64,000 nucleotides of DNA from Citrus sinensis (taxonomy: Eukaryota > Streptophyta > Magnoliopsida > Sapindales > Rutaceae): positions 29,033,501 to 29,097,500 of the forward strand of contig NC_068560.1 of the NCBI RefSeq assembly GCF_022201045.2. The letters run 5' to 3'. The stretch's first letter is position 1. Every line of letters begins with the position of its first letter. Under the pieces are notes generated by a model. It was given only the letters and a program-made list of their open reading frames with translations. It did no database searches and had not been told where the DNA came from. The translations under genes were made by a program, and so were the position numbers. Positions 1 through 12,505 of the stretch are shown piece after piece.

Positions 1-829
1 TGACAAGATTGTTGGAGAAGTACAAAAGAAATATTACATAATAAAATTATTTTCTGGAAGAATGAGCTCTCTTGGTCATTGGACGCGATCGATTAGAATT
101 AAAGAGACTGGAAGTTGTTAGACAAGTAAAGAAAGTAGTGATCAAACAAACTTTTAAAGAGACTGACTCAAACTTGAACTTAAAATCCATTTTTGATTAA
201 AAAAATAATTCGGACAATGTGTTTGATGATGATGACAGAGAATGGTAAGCAAATCTTTGGTTAAAAGAAGTAAAAGAAAGAGAATGGCGATTTTGGCGGC
301 AGAAAGTATCCCTCAAAATGACCCAATTTATACGCAACAATATTACATTTTGCCTCTTTATCAAACCCTTTTACATCTTCTAGATCCAAGCCGGTAAGAA
401 TAAGATTCACTGACCAAGCCTGTCAAATTTGAAGTCAAAATCCATTAAGCAGACACATGCGGTCGCAAATTAGATCCAATCAAATTCCAATTCATTTTCT
501 TCAAAACCTGCGCAAATCACGTGCCATGGTCTATTCAATTAATCAATTTCATTGCTGCGTAGTTTTCACTCTTTCAATTTGATAAGGAGTTATTGTTATT
601 GTTGGCTTAATTTAATTGAAGTTATGAAATGGGGTTTTTATTTTTTTTGGTTTTTTAAAAGATCGAAAATAAATTAACCATAAAGATTTTATGAGTGGGC
701 ATTCATGGCTATTTTGTGCAGAGAGGGCCAAGACTTGAAAGTTGAAACAAACTTTGATTGCTTTCACTTTAGGTGTAAGTCTTTAAAGAATGCCCACTTG
801 AAGACTCAATCTCTTTAATTCCTTGTCAC

Positions 830-833
<4 letters not shown>
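1..833. other. intergenic / upstream region of MIR164
   Basis: No protein-coding signal is visible. The region is AT-rich and probably carries distal promoter sequence for the microRNA gene just downstream. I recognise no repeat or element in it. Confidence 0.5.

Positions 834-873
<40 letters not shown>
834..873. repeat. (CT)n microsatellite
   Basis: About 20 copies of the CT dinucleotide, shortly upstream of the MIR164 TATA box. Pyrimidine patches are common near plant core promoters, so it may be part of the promoter. The Ser/Leu-rich open frame starting here is a by-product of this repeat. Confidence 0.9.
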
Positions 874-876
<3 letters not shown>

Positions 877-892
877 TTTACAGAAACTTGCA

Positions 893-900
893 TATATAAA
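893..900 (+). promoter_or_regulatory. putative TATA box of MIR164
   Basis: TATATAAA lies about 120 bp upstream of the mature miR164 sequence and just after the CT tract. A start of transcription near 925-930 would put the hairpin close to the 5' end of the primary transcript. Inferred from position and consensus only. Confidence 0.5.
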
Positions 901-1000
901 TGCATGCATGGCTTTGCAATCTTTGCTCTTCCAAACTCTCAAGAAGATGAAGAAGAGGAAGAAGCTTTAGCAATTAGCTATAGCATGCACATGGCATGGG

Positions 1001-1110
1001 TGGGTAGCTCTTGTTGGAGAAGCAGGGCACGTGCAATTCACATGCGTAGATCATATGATATCTTACAGGACTTTGCACGCGCTCCCCTTCTCCAACACGT
1101 GTTTCTCGCC
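1001..1110 (+). ncRNA. MIR164: MIR164 microRNA precursor hairpin
   Basis: The 5' arm at 1015-1035 reads TGGAGAAGCAGGG followed by CACGTGCA, the canonical 21-nt plant miR164. The 3' arm at 1074-1096 contains TGCACGCGCTCCCCTTCTCC, its partner. A star strand at 1076-1096 (starting CACGCGCTCC, ending CCAAC) leaves the usual 2-nt 3' overhangs. The duplex has about three mismatches plus one G-U pair, and the loop is roughly 40 nt. Pairing continues beyond the duplex (TGT next to it pairs with ACA, and flanking CAA with TTTG). In the known family, miR164 guides cleavage of CUC/NAC1-type NAC transcription factor mRNAs and shapes organ boundaries, lateral roots and senescence. A 105-codon open frame across it (823-1140) has no protein features. 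The hairpin ends are approximate. Confidence 0.95.
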
Positions 1111-4100
1111 CTCAATTCTCTCATTCTCCATGCAAATTAAGAAGCGATGCTTCTGTCCGTGTTTTCATACATTCAGGTAAATTGATAATTTCTTGAATTT
1201 CTTCACAATTCATACCCTCTATAAGAACTGCAATTATTTTTATTTTATTACTTTTCTAAGTTGCTGTTGTATGATTTTTTTTTTTTTTTGGTTTACATTT
1301 CTTGGGATTTTCCTTAATATCTTAAATATACTGCATAAATTGAGAAGCAGATAACAGAATATATGTTAAAAAATTGCCGAACAAATGGGAAGTTATCTTG
1401 ACATAGCTTACTTGCATGTAATAATGGAAAGAGCTATGCATCGATCATTGTAAACTGTAGACTGCAGCGAAGGACCACGGATACGTGTTGTGTTGGAATT
1501 AAAATCACTGTAGTTTTGTTTTACGGGCTAAAAACGTCCAGTTAGCTATAAATATCGTAGGCAATTAATTTTGACGTGAAAATTGAGCAAACTTTATTAA
1601 CAATACTGTTGAGTACGGAACTTTTTGAATGAGGGAACAGAGTGCAATTTCCTGAGCGGCCTCCGATGTATAAAATTTAAACTTCCTTTTGACTGCTGGC
1701 AAGGTTTTCTCACCCTATACACGTTCAAGATGAAATTCTGGTTAATTTGGGACTATAATTTTAGTCCTGGAAAACAAACAAAGCCCTTATCAGTCATGCC
1801 CTGCCCTTGAAATTTACTGTTTTCTGAGTCTGAGGGGCACTATATTTTGCAGAATACATAAAAATAAATTAGCATCTTCTCCTGATTTAGAACTCTGCCG
1901 TCACTTATAGCAACAAGTTTAAACCTAAATTTACTATTTCAATCTTGAAAATTTTACTAAATGAATTAACTGAGACTCACAATAGTTTCATCCCTATGCA
2001 TACGTCCTATATCTAGTCAGAGTAAAAACTTGGATCAAGAAAATCCTGGTCCAACATGCAACTCTCCATTATTAGGGTGGCTATGGAGAATAATGAACAA
2101 GCTGAAGCGGAAAAGATCCACACGTAAGTATGTGCATACGTAAGTGTCAGTCGGCTGCAGGAAGGTAGTTTTATAATTAGAACGAAGCTATAAAGCAAAG
2201 CAATTAAGTATTGGCTTGGCAGGCTCAGTTGAAAGTTGATAAAGTAAGAAACAGTGATACTTTCACTTTTTACCCTAAGAAAGTGGGGGAGCTTGTCTTG
2301 CTGGGGTGGTTTTATTTTGATGGGATAGGCCATTATAGATATGTTGGAAATTGAAACAGGAAAAAGAGAGATGGGGGTGGGCCGTGGGGGGACAAGAAGC
2401 CAGCAGTGCCCACAAATGAAGAACCTTAAAATGCAAGCAATGGTCTAAACACATGCTGCTGTGTTGCTGCTGCATAGTGCACACATACTGGTGTATGCGT
2501 GACAGTGCCATTCAATTATTTAGCTACTGCGGTCCTTCTGCAGAGAGATAGATCGATTGAAGGAAGAATATTAAGTGTATGTAGGACTCTGTACACGCAA
2601 TGCCGCTCAGATCTCGAGGTAATTCAATAAGACGATGAGACAATGATTATGTCATTTTGCAGGCTGCATGCCCTGAGTACCATTTATCTCCACACAGAAG
2701 AAGATATAACATGAAATTAATGCTACATTTATATTTGTGATAGTTAATTAAATTGTAATTAAATTTTTACGTTTATCACGCAGAATTAAATTGAAATAAG
2801 TATTAGAATTAGACTGGGATAGATTAAATTAGATTAAGTTAGATTATATATATTACTGACCTATATTTAGTTTAGTATTAAATTTGATTATGCTATATTT
2901 AGTTTAGTGTTATTAAAATTGTAATTAAAATTTTTTAAGGACTAGCAAGAGAATACATATATATATTTGGCTTTCATTTTATAATAATCATAAAGGTAAC
3001 TTGAAACTCATGTACTTGCCAGTAGATTTTAATTGAGACAACGGAAAACACATATTATATATTTCGGAGAGGTACTGTGGCCTTCTTGCAGAGTTCCTAG
3101 TTCTGTTTTGCAATTTCAGGTTTCTTTCAGCACTTGCTCTCACTGCAATTTCGTCTCTCACGGAATGGCAGTGGTGCTGGAATTTTGGAGAGAAACTTGT
3201 CTGGGGCGTCCCCAGGGGGACCCATGAGTTTTATAATAAATTCATAAAATCTATAATAAAATTTTACTATCATTATATAAAAAAAAAATTCTTAATAGTA
3301 AAAATATTTTGATATGCTATGGTGCAAAAGTGCAACTGTAGAGGCTGAGATGTTCTTACGTAACCTAGTCCAGCCGAATGGTAAACCTAATATGCTCCAT
3401 TTTGTGATTTGTATGAAAATCCATGGGCATTTGGAGCCCAAATATTTAGGACCAAATAACATTTTATACCCAATTAATGCGATACTGATTGATAATGCAA
3501 CTGATTATTTTTTAAATTTGCTCGCATCCACTTTCATTGCATAACTAATAACTAAGCTCCTCAATAGAGATTTTCAAAGACATGAAGATCAAGGGGTAAG
3601 GAACCAGTAAGTTTCACGATAGAATCTGCAGCAAAATTGGCTTCCCAATAAATATGCTTTATGGTAATGAATCATTGTCTGTTCATCAGTTTCTTAATGA
3701 CAGTTATGAGAGAAAAATGTGCATTAGGCATCAAGCTACTAGAGAAAATAAATTGAGAAATACATTGGCTATCCACCTCTATAATTATGGTAACGAGTCA
3801 TTATCTAATCATTACATCCACCTTCATTGTGATTATTAAACACCCAACTTTCAAACTAAGCTCCAAAATAACGAATTAAACTAATTGTTAAAGCAAAAAT
3901 AATGGGTTATTGAGTAAGCATAACTTCAAAGGTTGAAAATGTTTAACACCTTCAACATCAAACGGAACCTCAGCCGGTCCGGTCGGCCCAATCAATATTT
4001 ATTTATTTTTATTTTTATAACAACTTCAACATCAAATGCAACCTCAGTCCGGCTCAATCAATATTTTGGAATTTTTTTAAAAAATCAATAATTAACAAAA

Positions 4101-4773
4101 GGAGTTAACTTTTAACCATTCCTCAAGTATTTGTCTCTTAACCCTTTTTTTTTTTTTTGGGGTTGGGGGGAAAGGATTTGTCTTTTAACTATTCCTCAAC
4201 TATATGACGATCGTTTCCACAATACGCTACCACACACAGCGGAAAACATACACTCCCGCAGACCACCCCATTACATGATTTAAAAAGGGGCGCATCATTT
4301 TATTTTACTTTGGAATTATCTTAATACCCGGCAATTTCCGTTGTTCCATCTTTAGCAAACACTATCCAAGCCATTATTAAAAGCCACCATAATGTTGCTT
4401 CCACAGCAACACAAGCCGACGCAGAGCGAAGATGAATAAATACTACAAACGGCACCATCTTATTCCAAAAACAAGAGACTGGAAACACAACGAGGATTTA
4501 AGAGCACAAAACAGCCAACGGAGAACGCGTACAGAAGCAGAAGCTCTTAAATTATGCACAACAAGAAGAAAGCTACATAACACAGTGCCGACAGCACAGG
4601 CTCTCTACATATAATACAACTTACAACCCTGCCTCACAAGCCACAATGAAGCTTAAGATCTCACTACTCGGTTGTCACATCTAGACAAAACACACCCCAA
4701 CTCCATGCCCATATTTATAGATCAACATACAAGCTCCAACACTCTGGCTGCACATCTCTTCATTTTTCATATA
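1111..4773. other. intergenic region, no gene recognised
   Basis: Mostly AT-rich sequence. The first few hundred bases are probably the rest of the MIR164 primary transcript. Stretches around 2750-2940 and 3640-3840 contain short imperfect internal repeats (for example a TATGGTAA-type phrase twice at 3658 and 3786) with no boundaries I can define. The last few hundred bases before 4774 should hold the 3' UTR of the minus-strand DRM1-like gene. Open frames here lack codon or family signal. Confidence 0.5.
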
Positions 4774-6513
4774 TCACACGTCGTAAGGAGTAGTAGGGCT
4801 CCTGAGTCCAACCTCATTCCTCTTCTCGTATGCGTCTGATGCAGATCTTCTGCGAAACCGAAAAGAGTCTCTGCCACCTGAGCATCATCATCCACATGGA
4901 TTTTTAATTTCTTTCTCAGTAAAAAACTTGGTGTTGAAAACAATGAACAGTAAATTATTTCACCAAATTACAAATCCCCCACAAATATTTAACCATTAAA
5001 CAGCTAGCTTATAACCAGTTTCTAAACTTTCTACTCACCCATGACAGCTATCAAAGAAACGTACAAAACACATTTATCCACCACGGTGCACCCCCATATA
5101 AATAAATTTGGGGGAAAAAAAGTTGCTTTACAATCAGCTGCTGTTAGTTTCGGCCTGAACCTTAAAATGATCTTTTCCTCTACATGACTTCTAAATATAT
5201 ATATGCATCAACTTTGTGCAAGACAAGACCGTTTTAGGTTATGCTATCGTGTAGCTATTAATTAATGCGGAACTCAATACTTATTTGCATTTCGTGACAT
5301 AAAAGTTGCCAAGCAGACTCCTAAAAGAGGAATCAACAAAAATTTTTCAATTTGGACATAATTCATATCGAATGCAACAACCGATCGTATTGATATTTAG
5401 GTTAATAAAATAGTTCAAGTAGATAATATTGTAATCATATTCATGGCCAACCACCAAACAATATTTGGTGCTTCCCACATCATAAATTGTCGTCTACATA
5501 TGATGCGGACCCAAAAAAAAAAAATTGGATACCATTTTAATCAGGCAATGCATTAACATAACAAGAAGAAGAAACAAACACTTCACATAATGGACCTGCA
5601 ATAAGGGCGGCATGATATAATTTTAACCTACCCAAACAGCCAAAAATGGCCTAAGGGGTATCGTAAGGGCCATGCACAATTATTGCGTTACCGGTAGGGA
5701 CAGATATGTCATTTTCAAAACCGCGAAGACAAGACAATAAGATAACCGCGTCCACCGAACCTAACATTTGCTATATCTTTTAATATTTGACTAATCATAC
5801 ATTCACCAACTGACGAAAATACCCTCAGCATGCAGCCACCCCAATTACAAAAATACCCCTAGACTCCAACTTTACAGGAAAGGTGGTCTAGTCAATTCAC
5901 AGATTTTGGTCAATTTGAGCAGAACCATGGGGGGCAATTTGTCATTTTGCACAGCAAAATCAAAGCTTACCAGCAGAGAAGGGAGATACCGGAGGGGTCG
6001 ACCCGGCGGGAGATACCGGAGGCGAGCCGCTTTGATAGCCGGGTGGTTTCACTATCATGATACTGCGTGTAACTTTCATCGCATCCATCGGCGTTTCGTC
6101 AACGTCTGATCTGATCACGTTCCCGCCATCAGATTCTATCCACACCCAAGAATCAAAACGAAATAAATCAGCGTCAAATATTTATCCAGAACTATTTTCG
6201 CCACACTTTGTTTATTGCATGTGCCGGTCAGATTAACTAAACTACAAAATTAGTTTAAACTAACTCGTGATCGAAAATAATCTGAGCCGTATGATCGAAA
6301 CGAAAGTTATGATTAGTTTCATTTCATGATTTTCGTTAATTTCACTTTAATATATTACTGTTTGTTCTTTAAAAAGGCGCGGCCGGCTAATTGCATACCC
6401 TTGCCGGAACTTGACCGGAAACTGAAACTGGAGTGCTTTCGTAGCTTGCCGAGCCCGGACTCGGGGCGCGGCCCGGCCACGGTGTCGTCCCACAATTGGT
6501 CAAGTAAACCCAT
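4774..6513 (-). CDS. dormancy/auxin-associated (DRM1/ARP) family protein
   Basis: Three exons on the minus strand: 6513-6399, 6135-5971 and 4877-4774 (384 nt, 127 aa). All junctions are GT-AG and keep frame (G|AA, then G|GT). The start is MGLLDQLWDDTVAGPRPESG, the invariant N-terminus of the plant auxin-repressed/dormancy-associated family. Next come KVTRSIMIVKPPGYQ, a Ser/Pro region (SPPVSPAGSTPPVSPF, about residues 76-92) and a basic C-terminus, FRFRRRSASDAYEK, ending PYDV. It most resembles the longer DRM1-homolog branch of Arabidopsis (At1g56220 type). These proteins are small, largely disordered and linked to growth arrest and dormancy; no biochemical activity is known. The second intron (1,093 bp) is long for the family. 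A TATA-like box lies about 105 bp upstream of the ATG. An upstream in-frame Met at 6570 is not needed to match the family. Confidence 0.93.
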
Positions 6514-6618
6514 CGCGCACTTTAGCAAGACCAGCGTACTATACCGAAACCTCGCACAATCGCTATCCACACCCTCGCTTAAGCTTCGATAGAGTACGAA
6601 AGAGGGGAGTGGTGAAGG

Positions 6619-6624
6619 TATATA
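6619..6624 (-). promoter_or_regulatory. putative TATA box of DRM1-like gene
   Basis: TATATA on the minus strand, 106-111 bp before the ATG at 6513, consistent with a 5' UTR of about 75 nt. Further upstream, around 6825-6830, an ACACGTGGC sequence contains a G-box/ABRE core (CACGTG), typical of light- or ABA-responsive promoters. Position and consensus only. Confidence 0.45.
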
Positions 6625-7159
6625 ACATGGAGATTGACATTAAACGTCGAACAAGTTTTATTAAAAGCCGAACAGTTTTGATGGGTTGGATCGAGATCTG
6701 GGTCGTTGATCAGATCTGTAACTGGAGCGATGACGTGGTGAGTAGATCGAAGAGCACGTTATAAAGGATAAGATCGATTTGACGGGTCCGGGACCCATTG
6801 ACTCGGAATTCCATACAGGATCGACACGTGGCGGATGAAGATATGAAGGAGGGCTTATAACGTGACGGGTCCGTTTTTGTCTAGAATGCTCTTTTCAGCT
6901 CACTTTATCTATTTGGGCTTTACTAATGTCCTCGGGCTTTCTTACAATTACAAAATGGACCAGCTCAGATTCTCCATTTGAGCTTTGGAATGGCCTCTAA
7001 TTTCTTTGTAATTATATCGAAGGGACTAGATTCTTCAAGATTCTCAGCCGCCACAGATACTTTTGCTGGTTTGCATGAATATCAATATCGAGAAATAACA
7101 TTTGGGTACTAAAACTTTTATTATTCATAAATGAATGACGGTTTTTTTTTTTTTCTAAT

Positions 7160-7625
7160 GAAACTACTTATTCATTAATGAGATAAATAATCATCACAAG
7201 ATACCAAATCGAGAGTTCTGCAAGAGCTTCTTTTAACCAAATACAACAATTTACCTTCGGCAATGTCAATTTAGACAACTCGTGGGCCACTAAATTGCAA
7301 ACTCTTGGCACAAATATAAACACAACATTAACAACATCCTTAGCCAGATCTCAAATCTTATCAACCAGTCACCCAATCTCACTCTAGCTTGTGAGCTTGT
7401 CAAGATCAACCCAATCACATTTTGCAAATCCGATTTAATAATTGAGGGATACAACTCCATTAACTTGGCTAATTTCAAACTTTCATAGATAACAAATACT
7501 TCAACAAATTCAACATCATCTAGGAAATGATATCTCTAGATTGTTGCAACCATGACTCCTCCTTGAGCGTTCGTTGTAATTACTCCCAACCCGACCAATC
7601 ATCCATCATAATTTACAGCCTAATC
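7160..7625 (-). mobile_element. LINE-type RNase H (RVT_3) fragment, decayed
   Basis: The minus strand reads as a decayed plant RNase H-like domain of the kind found at the 3' end of LINE pol genes. In order it shows AVNYDG (start of the domain), VGLGVITTNAQGGVMVA, YESLKLAKLMELYPSIIKSD, LQNVIGLI, then VCNLVAHELSKLTLP and CIWLKEAL at the end. The first part contains in-frame stops (after YDG and after VATI), and a frameshift separates the SDLQNVIGL part from the VAHELSKL part. No reverse transcriptase domain is seen, so this is a truncated remnant. A diverged stand-alone RNase H-like host pseudogene is the alternative. Confidence 0.65.
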
Positions 7626-7729
7626 ACAACCAAGAACGTAGGTTGTTTAAGTGTGTCAAATATGTTACAATTTACATATAATACAATCTATAATAATACT
7701 GAGAATTTGAATACATATGCTTACAGGTT

Positions 7730-8251
7730 GGGTAAAAGCCTATTTAATCCATGAATTTTAAGACTAGTATCCATTTAGTCTTTATATTTTTAAAAATGCC
7801 TCGAAACATCTCTACCGTCAAAGTATTGATACATATATCGTTATTTTTTATTTCTTTTGGCTTACTTTTACAATATTATCATTTTATAATAATTTTTTTA
7901 TTTGGACATTAATAAAAAAATAATTAAATTACCAATTTAACCCTAAATAATTTTTAATTGTCAAAAATAATATGCAAACTACCAAGTGTGCAAATGATGC
8001 TTTCAAAAACATTAATATAAATTTTTATTTTTATTTTTTAGGGTTAAATTAGTAATTTAATTATTTTCTTTTTATTAATGTATAAAAAAAATTATCAAAG
8101 GGTAATATTTTAAAAATAAGCCAAAATAAATAAAAAGTAACGGTAGGGGTATCAATACTTTAACAACAGAGATATTTTGAGATATTTTTAAAAATAAAGG
8201 GACTAAATGAATACTAATATTAAAATACAGGGACTAAATGAGTATTTACCC
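7730..8251. mobile_element. foldback MITE with ~220 bp terminal inverted repeats
   Basis: The ends read GGGTAAAAGCC... and ...GAGTATTTACCC. The left arm (about 7730-7955) is the imperfect reverse complement of the right arm (about 8030-8251). Both contain TTTAGTC-type and TAACCCTAAA-type phrases, and the centre is AT-rich. It has no coding capacity. Long arms and a GGG...CCC terminus resemble Mutator-like non-autonomous elements, but the flanking 9-mers match at only about 5 of 9 positions, so the target duplication is not clear. Confidence 0.75.
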
Positions 8252-9159
8252 ATAAAGTCTATTGAATATAGCTAAAAAAATCTATACTTACTAAATATGA
8301 GATTTCTATTTTTATACATATAGAATAAATAAATATCTATTCTAACTAATATTTAAAGTGTTTCATGGCGTATCTACCCAACTATCTTTATCAATATTTA
8401 TATAAAAAGATCTCATTTCCCTTTTTAAATTGCTTAAATCTATCTAAATTCAAAGTTACCTATTGTAATGGTCCAAATCCAATCGCATAGAGTTACAAGT
8501 GGTGATGGTCTATGCCGGTATAAATACAATAATATTAAGAGGTTGCTTTAGAAATTTCAGCTGTGGGGTCACGGCCTTGATTGCTAGATGCGCACACTTT
8601 ATCTTTATATGAGGAAAAGTAAACATAAAGAAGATATGGTGATTCAACTATATATAATTCGCCTCTCATGGGTGTGAGTGTATGACTAAACTTACACACA
8701 TATCTTATAGATAAGCAGAAAGTCATTGTATTAGAAGAGCATAGATCAAAGGCAATATACAGAACAAATGTACTTTTTATATTCTTATTTAAAAGAAAAA
8801 AGAAAAAAGAAAAAAGCTTTTGTGTTCAATCCTCTCTAGTTTTTTCAATATTGTTATTTCCTTATTACTTTCTAGTTCTTAATTTTATAACAAAAATAAT
8901 TTAATTTATGTTATTTTCTTATTTTTTTAAAATGTCTAGTGGGTTAGGATTAGAAACTTGGGATCCAACCAACATTTATGGATCAAAGGCCCAGATAAAT
9001 CCAATATATTTCGGATCTAATAATACGTTATTCGGATCTCGGCTACCATATTGACGGGACTTTGCCTTCTTCCTCCAAAATTCAACTTCTCACTTCTCAG
9101 TCCGGCTGGAGCTCTTTTGGCGAAATGTTAAGCATCTAAATCGAACAATCAAACTGATT

Positions 9160-11786
9160 ATGAAGAAAAGGGTTTATGGATTCTCCATTTTGATCCTCTT
9201 TTTCAATCTGCTAATCACCTTTTCTCATGGTAAATCGTCTTCTCTTTCGCTTTTAGTTTCTTTCCGTTTTTAACAATTTTTCGTTTTGGCCACTTTATAT
9301 CGTTCCTACATCGATTTTGAATCAAACCCTTTTTGGGGTTATATGCAAAATCATTGCTTGGCTCATATGTATGTGTTTTGGGGTGGGGGGGGGGGGGGGG
9401 GGGGTTAGTGTTTAATTTGTTTATCAATTCTTTGTTTTGGTGTTAGAGAAAATGAAATAAAAAATGAGAATTAATATATGTTAATTACTAGTTTCTTTGT
9501 GTTTTGGTATCACTTGAACTGAACAAAATGGTTGCTTTAACAGCTCATCTGAGTGAATTCTATTTACCTGTTCTACATCCTCAATGTGCTGAAAGACGAA
9601 AGACTAATCGGTTATTCTTGTTAAACTTTCAAAGGCACCAGACAGCTTCTCGTTAACATGTTAGACCGGGACAATTGTCTGGTGATGTGCAGATGTGGTA
9701 ATTGTTTCTGGTCTTGCATCGTAATACTTTGATGTTGATTGTATCCCGTTGACATTAAACTTTAGTAGCTTGTGTACGTGGGAGTGAATATTTTTCTCTG
9801 GGAAGAAGCCCGAAGGTAGATACTTAGATACGCATACCTCCACTCAAAATGAAAGTTGTGAAAGTTAATCTTCGCAGCTTTCAGGAGTATAAATTTCTGT
9901 TTTATTATGGAATAGTACTATCGTAGGTTTAAAACTCAGGCACAAGCATACACCATGCTCCAGTTGAACTGTGTTGAAGCCTTAGAAAGCCAGCACATAA
10001 CTAGGGCCTTTGTCTCTATTTGGTTGGCATTTCTCAGTCATTAGTCAATCTGGATGCTGTGCTGGTATATATATGGGATTAAATTTATGATAGCTTCAAT
10101 CATTGGTTGCTAAAGATTTCGTTGTGCTTTATTTGTTTGTATATGCTGCTTTTGAATTCCTTAATTATATGTCTGTGTAGGAAAACTTAATGGAGTATGC
10201 GTCTCTCAAGGTGGTCGGTTTGCACCATTCTCATCTGAAGGAAAACCTCCAGAAAGGGCAAGTAAGGGACGTAGCGATTTGACCCTCTGTAGGGTTTTTC
10301 GTAAAAAGACCTGTTGTGATGCTGCCCAGACGCATCCTGCTTTGTTATCCATTAGGAAGCTGGCTTCAACAGGGGAGGCCAGCCAAGAATGCTTGCATCT
10401 ATGGGAATTATTGGAATGCTCTATTTGTGATCCAAATGTTGGTGTTCAACCTGGACCCCCTCTAATATGTGCCTCATTCTGTGAGAGAGTTTACCAGGCT
10501 TGCTCTAATGCTTACTTCTCCATGGATGCTAAGACACAGGTATGCATCTGATGTCTTAAGTTGTGGATTGTACTGGTAAAAGTCTTGGGTTTGTAGCACT
10601 TCTGGATACTCCTTAGTCATACACCTGGGAGTTTTTTCCTGCTAAACTAGCATCTTAGGCTAGGGACAAAATTTTTTCAGGACCCCTCTCTCTCTCTTTT
10701 TCAAAAAACCAAGTGCTTAGTGGGGAAAGTATACTTATTTTAAATTGACTGGGGCTTTCATTATCAAGCAAGGTTCAGGTGCTACTGGGTTTGCTATGTG
10801 AACTATTGCATTAACCATATCATTGCAGTTTTTTGTGCCTGTTTGCTGGTATTGTAATTTATCTATGCAGGTTTTAGAAAATCAGACCTTTGAATATAAC
10901 TTTTGAATGCTTGAAAAAATAAATATCCTGATGCAAATTTCGCTTGCTAGGTTCTAGCACCATGTGGAGTAAACGACTTTGTTTGTGGTAGAGCTGCAGA
11001 ATGGGTGTCTAATGGCACAGAACTTTGCCATGCTGCAGGTTTTGCTGTTAAACTACCTGATGATAGATATATTGATGGGGAAGAAACATCTTGCTATGGT
11101 GGTAAGGCAAGTCTGGATAAGATTGCTGGTTCGTGGAGTGCACCACGATCTGAAAGGCCACAGAAAGATAAAAATATAGGAATATTAGAAGATTTCCAGC
11201 AGTGGGTGCAAGAAATGCAATTTGGTGAAAGAGTTTCTTGGGCAGTGGGAGGGTTGGTTCTCACAGCAGGTTTATTGTTTGTCAGGTCAGATTACTATCT
11301 TGCTACTGGTTTTGTGATAAAAGATTAGGTGTTCATTTGTTTGTTCTCCTCTTTCATTGAGCAATTTTATTACTGTATATAGCTTTCCAAGGAACTACCT
11401 TTTACATTATGTTTCTTGATAATTTATAGCTTAAATAGGTCTAGTTATCTATAATTAAGCTTTTCACCATATAGCTTTTCCAAGTAAATAACTTCTTCAT
11501 TAAAAGCTACCTTCACATGCAGCCATGCTATTGTTTGCTGACGAATCTGGAATAAAGCTTGTGTCTGATCTCTGGAATGTCATTTGGTTGCTTTAGTGGT
11601 TGATTTTTCCTTTATGGGTTTGGATGATTTTTTTTTTCCCTTTTTCAACAATCCAGTAAAAGGAGGAGCCATAGTCAGCGCCAAAAGCTAGCAGCAATTC
11701 AACGCACTGCTAGGAAACTGGAAGGAAAGATGAACCAAGCATCATCTCCTGTTAGTCAGGGAAATAGGAGAGGAAGTCGAAGATGA
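9160..11786 (+). CDS. folate-receptor-like type I membrane protein
   Basis: Four exons: 9160-9229, 10181-10539, 10951-11285 and 11657-11786 (894 nt, 297 aa). All are GT-AG and in frame. An N-terminal signal peptide (MKKRVYGFSILILFFNLL...) leads into a Cys-rich ectodomain: LCRVFRKKTCCDAAQTH, then CLHLWELLECSICDP, PPLICASFCERVYQACSNAYF, and LAPCGVNDFVCGRAAEW in exon 3. This matches the folate-receptor-like (Folate_rec) fold present in one gene in Arabidopsis (At5g27830 type). One transmembrane helix lies at about residues 238-254 (AVGGLVLTAGLLFV), followed by a short basic tail (SKRRSHSQRQK...). The role in plants is not established, and folate binding should not be assumed. The gene converges tail-to-tail with the PP1 gene. 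Intron 1 (951 bp) contains a 20-nt G run. Confidence 0.93.
9385..9404 (+). repeat. poly-G tract in intron 1
   Basis: Twenty consecutive G residues, preceded by GGGGT, inside the first intron of the folate-receptor-like gene on the sense strand. The length may be affected by sequencing or assembly error. Confidence 0.85.
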
Positions 11787-12505
11787 AAGCCTACTTGTAT
11801 CCAAACATAATTTATCCATGTTGATCAACAGTTTTCTGATGAATTTATCATGATGTACATTAATGAGATTTTATTTTCTTTCTCAAGTCACAAAAAGTAG
11901 ATAATGTATTAGTCAGGGATTGTATATTCAAAGTCGTTTAAGATATTGATTCTATTTTTGAGAACCTTGTTGAATGTTGAAGAATAAATTTCTCTTACAG
12001 CATGCAAATGCTAAAGAGTTCAAGATTATTAGGATTAATTATGTACAATAACTAAGCCGTTCAATGAAAATCAATTATCAAGGAGAGACTCTTTGCCGTT
12101 GGTAATGCCTTTAAGAGTATTAATAGACAATTGGGCAAAAGGAGTAACCCAATCAAGCACAAATTGCACAATATAATGTACAAATACTCGGTAGACAAGA
12201 ATCAAGTCAGGCCATCCTCAAATCATTCTCACACCAATCAGCTGTTACAAGAAGAGATCAAATGATGTGAAATGCAACGATTTCTGTTCCTCCATGGAAG
12301 ATAGCTTGTGAATCATTTACAGATTCTTTTTTTCCCCCATAATACTTTTGATTGCTATTAAATTATCAGTAACCTGTGATCTGAAAGAAGGCACACTGCT
12401 TTCGAAACCCATTATCTTGACAGAATAAAAAAATTTAGCATGAATCGAGCTTCCTTTATCTCCTATTCGAACTAAAATAAATCTCCAGAAACCCCTTATT
12501 GCACG
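11787..12505. other. convergent 3' UTR interval
   Basis: The space between the stop codons of two tail-to-tail genes. It should contain both 3' UTRs and no further gene. AT-rich stretches such as AATAAATTT near 11984 could serve as poly(A) signals for the plus-strand gene. Confidence 0.6.

Noticed and set aside
823-1140. 105-codon open frame starting in the CT repeat
   Set aside because: It is produced by the microsatellite and overlaps the MIR164 hairpin; no protein features.
4432-4614. 60-codon plus-strand frame near 4.5 kb
   Set aside because: Lies in the probable 3' UTR region of the minus-strand DRM1-like gene and has low-complexity basic content.
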